This document shows, in pieces, positions 6,331 through 9,886 of a stretch of 9,886 nucleotides of DNA (position 1 is its first letter; every line of letters starts with the position of its first letter). This stretch comes from Methylacidiphilaceae bacterium UBA1321 (lineage in GTDB: Bacteria > Verrucomicrobiota > Verrucomicrobiia > Methylacidiphilales > UBA1321). A program made the translations under genes and the position numbers. The stretch lies in assembly GCA_002306945.1 (NCBI GenBank), contig DBTH01000271.1:3716-13601 (forward strand). Reading direction: 5' to 3'. The notes under the pieces are model-generated. The model had not been told where the DNA came from. It saw nothing but the letters and a program-made list of their open reading frames with translations, and did no database searches.

Positions 6331-7922
6331 AACGCGAAAAAATCCTTCACTCCGTTGGCTTCGGTCTCGTCGGCCTGTTCTATCTCGTCGCCGTCTTTTT
6401 TGTCTTTCACAAACCCTCTGAGCAAAACAACAAACAGATCGTCATCCGCATCGCCCACTGGCAACTCGAAGACGGCCTGCGCCAGGCATTCGACGATGTC
6501 GGCCGCGAGTTCACCAAACTCCATCCCAACGTCCGCATCGAACAGCTCGTCATCCCTGAACGCATTTTCCCCAATTGGCTCATCACCCAACTCATCGGCG
6601 AAACCGCACCCGACCTCATCGAGATCGGTCTGGGAATCGACGACGACCGCCTCGCCCGATTCTTCGTCCCCCTCACCTCCCTCGTCGACGAACCCAACCC
6701 GTACAACAAGGGTACCCCGCTCGAATCCGTTCCCTGGCGTAACACCTTCCTCGACGGCATGTACAGCGCCTACAACCCCACGCTGCTTGATTACTATTCC
6801 GCCGGGATGACCCAGCACACCATCCGCCTCTACTACAACAGCCTCCTCTACGAAACCCTCATGGGAACCGGAGCGCCGCCACCGCGCGATTTCGTCGCGC
6901 TCCAAAACGTCTTCACCAAAGTCGCCGAATACAACCGCATCCACCACACCCAACTCGTCACCATTGCCGGCTCCAATTACAACGGGCCGATCATCATGGA
7001 TCAGTACCTCAGCAGCCAGTCGCAGAAACTCCAGTTGCGCCTCAACACGCTCCTCGACTTCAGCCCGACCAAGTACGGCACCCAGATCGATTTTCTCCTC
7101 GGTCGCTGGAGTTTCGAATCACCCGAATTGCAAAGCGGCCTGACCCTTCAGCACATCGTCGGCAGCAACCTCACCAAGGGTTTTCAGTCGCTGCGCCGCG
7201 AGGATGCCACCTTCTATTTCCTCCAGGGCCACGCCCTCATGATTGCCAGCGGAAGCTGGGACGTGCGCACCCTCCGCAGCATGGCCTCCTTCCCCATCGA
7301 AGTTTCTCCCGTCCCACTCCCCTCGCCCCAAAACCCCACCTTTGGCGCCTACACCCTCGGCCCTTTCTCCGAGACCGACGAGAGCACCACCAAGTTCGGA
7401 CTCACACGCCACTCGAAACACCCGAAGGAAGCCATCGAATTTTTGCAATTCATGACATCGCAACGCGGTTGCCAGACCTTCGTCAACACCAGCTACTGGC
7501 TTCCCTCCGTCCTCGGCGTCAAAATACCGGAGCCCATCACCGAATTCGCCCCCATCGTCGACGGCTACACCCAGGGCATCGCCTTTCACAATTTCGGCTC
7601 CGACGCCATGCTCGTTTTCACCCAAAACCTTTACAAACTCTACAACGACCACGACCCGGTCACCTCCTTCACACAAGCCATCGAACCCCACCTCAAGGCC
7701 GCCGTCCGCCGTGATCTCCGCCAGGAGATCGACACCCGCTTCCGCAACATCACCCGCGACGACACCACCCTGGCGGCCCTTCTCTGGAAACTCAGCCACG
7801 GCGACAACTCCGAGGAAATCCGCAGCAAGGCCGCCGCCCTGATCCTCAACCAGCACACCATGGAATCCGACACCTACTGTCTGAAAACCGACCTCGACTC
7901 CCCCGCCGCCCGCCAACCCTGA
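6327..7922 (+). CDS. Membrane-anchored extracellular solute-binding protein, family 1 (sugar ABC importer)
   Basis: The 531-aa protein is a family 1 (CUT1/MalE-like) solute-binding protein. After the anchor, 'IRIAHWQLEDGLRQAFDDVGREFTKLHPNV' (40-69) is the usual first strand and helix, and 'APDLIEIG' (94-101) follows. 'FYFLQGHALMIASGSWDVR' (296-314) matches the conserved 'F..GkaaM...GsW' core. 'HPKEAIEFLQFMTSQRGCQ' (365-383), followed by 'WLPSV', matches the late helix and hinge. The N-terminus is KREK plus one hydrophobic segment (about 9-27), with no lipobox Cys and no AxA site, so it is probably an uncleaved inner-membrane anchor facing the periplasm. A tail of about 80 residues (about 450-531), helical and charged, follows the normal fold. 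The length exceeds the usual 400-450 residues. It is coupled to the TPR gene (4-bp overlap) and lies 6 bp before the first permease. A sugar or oligosaccharide is the expected ligand; its identity is unknown. Confidence 0.88.
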   Translation: MKREKILHSVGFGLVGLFYLVAVFFVFHKPSEQNNKQIVIRIAHWQLEDGLRQAFDDVGREFTKLHPNVRIEQLVIPERIFPNWLITQLIGETAPDLIEIGLGIDDDRLARFFVPLTSLVDEPNPYNKGTPLESVPWRNTFLDGMYSAYNPTLLDYYSAGMTQHTIRLYYNSLLYETLMGTGAPPPRDFVALQNVFTKVAEYNRIHHTQLVTIAGSNYNGPIIMDQYLSSQSQKLQLRLNTLLDFSPTKYGTQIDFLLGRWSFESPELQSGLTLQHIVGSNLTKGFQSLRREDATFYFLQGHALMIASGSWDVRTLRSMASFPIEVSPVPLPSPQNPTFGAYTLGPFSETDESTTKFGLTRHSKHPKEAIEFLQFMTSQRGCQTFVNTSYWLPSVLGVKIPEPITEFAPIVDGYTQGIAFHNFGSDAMLVFTQNLYKLYNDHDPVTSFTQAIEPHLKAAVRRDLRQEIDTRFRNITRDDTTLAALLWKLSHGDNSEEIRSKAAALILNQHTMESDTYCLKTDLDSPAARQP

Positions 7923-7928
7923 TTTCCC

Positions 7929-8879
7929 ATGCCCTCCACCATTCCCATCAAGAAAGCGCTCTACGAGTGGCGGCTTTACCTTTTCATTCTCCCGTCCCTG
8001 CTCATGGTCGGCGTGTTCATCTACCTGCCGACCTTCAGCGCCGTCTACCACAGCTTCTTCAACTGGCGTGGCGGCGACGCCAAGGAATACATCGGCCTGG
8101 AGAATTTCGTCCACCTCTGGAATGACGACATTCTCTGGCAATCGCTCCTCACCGTCACCGTTCTCATCCTGGCCAACATCGTCAAGATGCTCCCCTCCAT
8201 CGCGCTGGCCGTCGTCATTCACCGGCTCACCAGCGACCGCTGGCAATACTGGTACCGCGTTCTTGTCGTCGTGCCGATGATCGTTCCCGAACTGGTCCGC
8301 CTCTTCATCTGGAAATTCTTCTACGATCCCAATTTCGGCGTCCTCAACCGCCTCCTCGATCTGTTCGAATTCAAACCCCTGCTCATCTGGCTCGACAACC
8401 ATTTCCTCCACTGGGAAGTGTTTCGCGAAGGCATCCCCATCCCCTGGTTGAGCGATCCGCATCTCATCGTCCCGTCGATCATCTTCTGGGGTTTCCCGTG
8501 GATCGGCGCGGTCGGCGTCCTCATTTTTCTGGCGGGGCTGGAATCGATCAACAAGGAGATTTACGAAACCGCCGAACTCGACGGAGCCACCGGCGTGCAG
8601 AAATTCCTCTACATCGAACTTCCCCTCATCCTGACGCAAATCCGGCTGATGATTATCTTGCTGGTGATCGGCACGATCCAGGGATTCGGCCTGCAACTCC
8701 TCCTTCTCGGACAGGACGGCGGCGCGGGCGGTGCGGGAATGGTGCCGGGCTTGTGGATGTACAACCGCGCGTTCGGCGCGGGCCAATTCGGTTACGCCTG
8801 CTCCATCGGGCTGTTCCTGTTCGTCATTATCCTCACACTCACGTGGGTGAACAACAAATATATCCGGGTGCAAAAATGA
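7929..8879 (+). CDS. ABC sugar importer permease, MalF/UgpA type
   Basis: This 316-aa inner-membrane permease is of the CUT1 family. Membrane segments are visible at about 16-36, 72-97, 109-130, 180-204, 238-260 and 286-306. The cytoplasmic EAA loop that contacts the ATPase is at 213-235: ETAELDGA, then IELPL after the usual spacing (Gly219 is the conserved glycine; the first Ala is replaced by Thr, a common variant). 'FFYDPNFGVLNRLL' (130-143) and 'PWLSDPHLIVPSII' (172-185) are typical family sequence. Between them is a stretch of roughly 20 extra residues (about 148-170) that I do not recall in most relatives, probably periplasmic. It starts 6 bp after the binding-protein stop with no Shine-Dalgarno site, so translation probably depends on coupling. 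Its stop overlaps the second permease start by 4 bp. It should form a heterodimer with that protein. Confidence 0.93.
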   Translation: MPSTIPIKKALYEWRLYLFILPSLLMVGVFIYLPTFSAVYHSFFNWRGGDAKEYIGLENFVHLWNDDILWQSLLTVTVLILANIVKMLPSIALAVVIHRLTSDRWQYWYRVLVVVPMIVPELVRLFIWKFFYDPNFGVLNRLLDLFEFKPLLIWLDNHFLHWEVFREGIPIPWLSDPHLIVPSIIFWGFPWIGAVGVLIFLAGLESINKEIYETAELDGATGVQKFLYIELPLILTQIRLMIILLVIGTIQGFGLQLLLLGQDGGAGGAGMVPGLWMYNRAFGAGQFGYACSIGLFLFVIILTLTWVNNKYIRVQK

Positions 8880-9736
8880 CCGACGCCGAAGATTATCCCA
8901 TCGTCAAAACCGCCGGAACCCGGCATCGGGAAGTGCCCAAGCATCTCTTCATCTGGTGCATCCTTGCCATCGAACTCCTGCCCTTCTACATGATGGTGCA
9001 GATCAGTTTCAAAAATAACCTCGTGTTCAACGCGAACCCCTGGTTCCCCGTCCTGCCCGACGCCACGGTCATCGACAATTTCCGTTTCGCCATCCACCTC
9101 ATCCTGCCCTACATCGCCAACACCCTTTTCGTGGCCGTCACCTCCACCTGCTGCAATCTCCTCATCGCCATCCTCGCAGCCTACTTCTTCGCCCGCTACA
9201 AGATGCCCTTCGCCAATATGCTCTGGTCAGCCTTCATCGTCCTGATGCTCATTCCCAGCGTCGCCAACATCGTTCCGCTCTTCTCCATCGTCAAAAACCT
9301 CAACCTCCTCAATACCCTCTCCGGCCTCATTGCCGTCGCCGTCGCAGGAGGACAGGTGTTCAATATCTTCGTCCTGCGTAATTTCATCGAAGACTTGCCG
9401 CGCGATCTTTTTGAAGCCGCCGAAATGGACGGAGCGGGACATTTTCGTCAGGTCTTCACCATCGTCATTCCACTGAGCGGCCCGATCATCGGAACGCTTT
9501 TCATTCTTTCATTCCTCGGCTGCTGGAACGACTTTCTCCTGCCACTGACCTTCCTGCGCGATCAACACCTCTTCACTCTCGGCGTCGGCCTGATCTACCT
9601 CGATGGCGAATATGTCAAGGAGTGGGGCCACATCATGGCGGCGTTCATGACCGCGAGCATTCCGCTGCTGTTGATCTTCCTCTTCACGATGAAACTCTTC
9701 ATTCGCGGCCTAAGCGCCGGTGCGTTGAAGGGGTAG
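8876..9736 (+). CDS. ABC sugar importer permease, MalG/UgpE type
   Basis: This 286-aa partner permease of the CUT1 family has six likely membrane segments: about 24-44, 76-104, 113-134, 149-168, 203-223 and 255-275. The EAA loop is at 180-200 (EAAEMDGAGHF, then IVIPL), with Glu180, Ala181, Ala182 and Gly186 intact. 'LTFLRDQHLFTLGVGL' (224-239) and the C-terminal 'FIRGLSAGALKG' are standard MalG-family endings, so the protein looks complete. The frame extends leftwards to 8498 inside the first permease, but the start is the ATG at 8876, which overlaps that gene's stop (ATGA) and gives a normal-length N-terminus. The stop is TAG, the only one in the window, and lies at the outer edge of the long palindrome that follows. 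The ATPase needed to power this pair is not in the window. Confidence 0.94.
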   Translation: MTDAEDYPIVKTAGTRHREVPKHLFIWCILAIELLPFYMMVQISFKNNLVFNANPWFPVLPDATVIDNFRFAIHLILPYIANTLFVAVTSTCCNLLIAILAAYFFARYKMPFANMLWSAFIVLMLIPSVANIVPLFSIVKNLNLLNTLSGLIAVAVAGGQVFNIFVLRNFIEDLPRDLFEAAEMDGAGHFRQVFTIVIPLSGPIIGTLFILSFLGCWNDFLLPLTFLRDQHLFTLGVGLIYLDGEYVKEWGHIMAAFMTASIPLLLIFLFTMKLFIRGLSAGALKG

Positions 9737-9822
9737 CGCGTATTTAAATATTGTGCCCGCACAGAAGATGGAGGACTCCGTCCTCCATCTTCTGTGCGGG
9801 CACAATATTTAAATACGCGCTA
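9734..9822. repeat. Perfect 43-bp inverted repeat with 3-nt loop
   Basis: The arms 9734-9776 and 9780-9822 are exact reverse complements over all 43 positions, separated only by TCC (9777-9779). From the outside in, each arm has a TAGCGCG end, an AT-rich block (left arm 9741-9752, itself nearly palindromic) and a GC-richer inner part ending in GGAGGAC. The permease stop codon TAG is the first three bases. Transcribed from either side it would form an extremely stable hairpin and could end or protect the operon mRNA. However, no T-run follows on the plus strand, and the perfect arms are longer than in an ordinary intrinsic terminator. The outer TA dinucleotides would fit a TA-targeting miniature element, but this is speculative. 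Confidence 0.95.
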
Positions 9823-9886
9823 TAGTGATTTCGCCTAATATTTCTACATAATGTTATAAAATTTCAAATAATTCTATAGCTTGTTT
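9823..9886. other. AT-rich tail after the palindrome, no gene seen
   Basis: These 64 bases are strikingly AT-rich compared with everything to the left, and the change occurs exactly at the end of the palindrome. TATAAAATTT-like sequence around 9855-9864 could act as a promoter -10 element for a downstream gene, but no matching -35 is convincing. No open frame can be judged because the window ends. It may be an ordinary intergenic spacer or the edge of acquired DNA. Confidence 0.4.

Noticed and set aside
7119..8873. Very long minus-strand open frame (584 codons) opposite the binding protein and first permease
   Set aside because: It mirrors real genes with C-rich third positions. Its translation is Asp/Glu/Gly/Val-rich with no recognisable domain, while the plus strand carries clear families.
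1..9886. CRISPR arrays, tRNA or rRNA genes, toxin-antitoxin or phage-defence modules
   Set aside because: I read both strands for repeats, cloverleaf-like segments and known defence motifs and saw none; the only strong repeat is the palindrome at 9734-9822.

Overview
This looks like a stretch of chromosome from a Gram-negative bacterium with a GC-rich genome (roughly 60% GC by eye, with strong C/G preference at third codon positions). Support for a Gram-negative includes a secreted TPR protein with a signal-peptidase-I type leader and a solute-binding protein with no lipobox. The gene content, the scarcity of Shine-Dalgarno sites and the binding-protein style would fit the Verrucomicrobiota/PVC group. 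That placement is an inference and no marker gene here proves it.

Layout. On the minus strand at the left are two genes that probably share a transcript read right to left: a nucleobase deaminase closely resembling yeast-type cytosine deaminase (1371-1817), then a CgeB-like glycosyltransferase (24-1340). A divergent intergenic region of about 265 bp follows (1818-2082). From there seven genes run rightward on the plus strand with gaps of -4, 18, 25, -4, 6 and -4 bp and no convincing terminator between them. They are a stand-alone cyclic-nucleotide-binding domain protein (2083-2559), an AI-2E/PerM-family membrane protein (2556-3680), the DNA repair polymerase PolX (3699-5462), a secreted TPR-like protein (5488-6330), a membrane-anchored family 1 solute-binding protein (6327-7922) and two CUT1-type ABC permeases (7929-8879 and 8876-9736).

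How they work together. The last four genes form an ABC importer module, probably for a sugar or oligosaccharide. The anchored binding protein delivers substrate to the permease pair, and both permeases keep the cytoplasmic EAA loop that docks the ATPase. No ATPase gene lies in the window, so it must be downstream or elsewhere. The TPR protein, translationally coupled to the binding protein, is a plausible periplasmic accessory. The cyclic-nucleotide-binding protein and the PerM-like protein are also coupled and may act together. PolX sits between the two pairs with no obvious functional link.

The most striking non-coding feature is a perfect 43-bp inverted repeat with a 3-nt loop (9734-9822). 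It contains the stop codon of the last permease and is followed by an abruptly AT-rich tail (9823-9886). I found no CRISPR array, tRNA, rRNA, transposase or recognisable defence system. The unusual points are the palindrome, the yeast-like cytosine deaminase and the composition of the importer operon.
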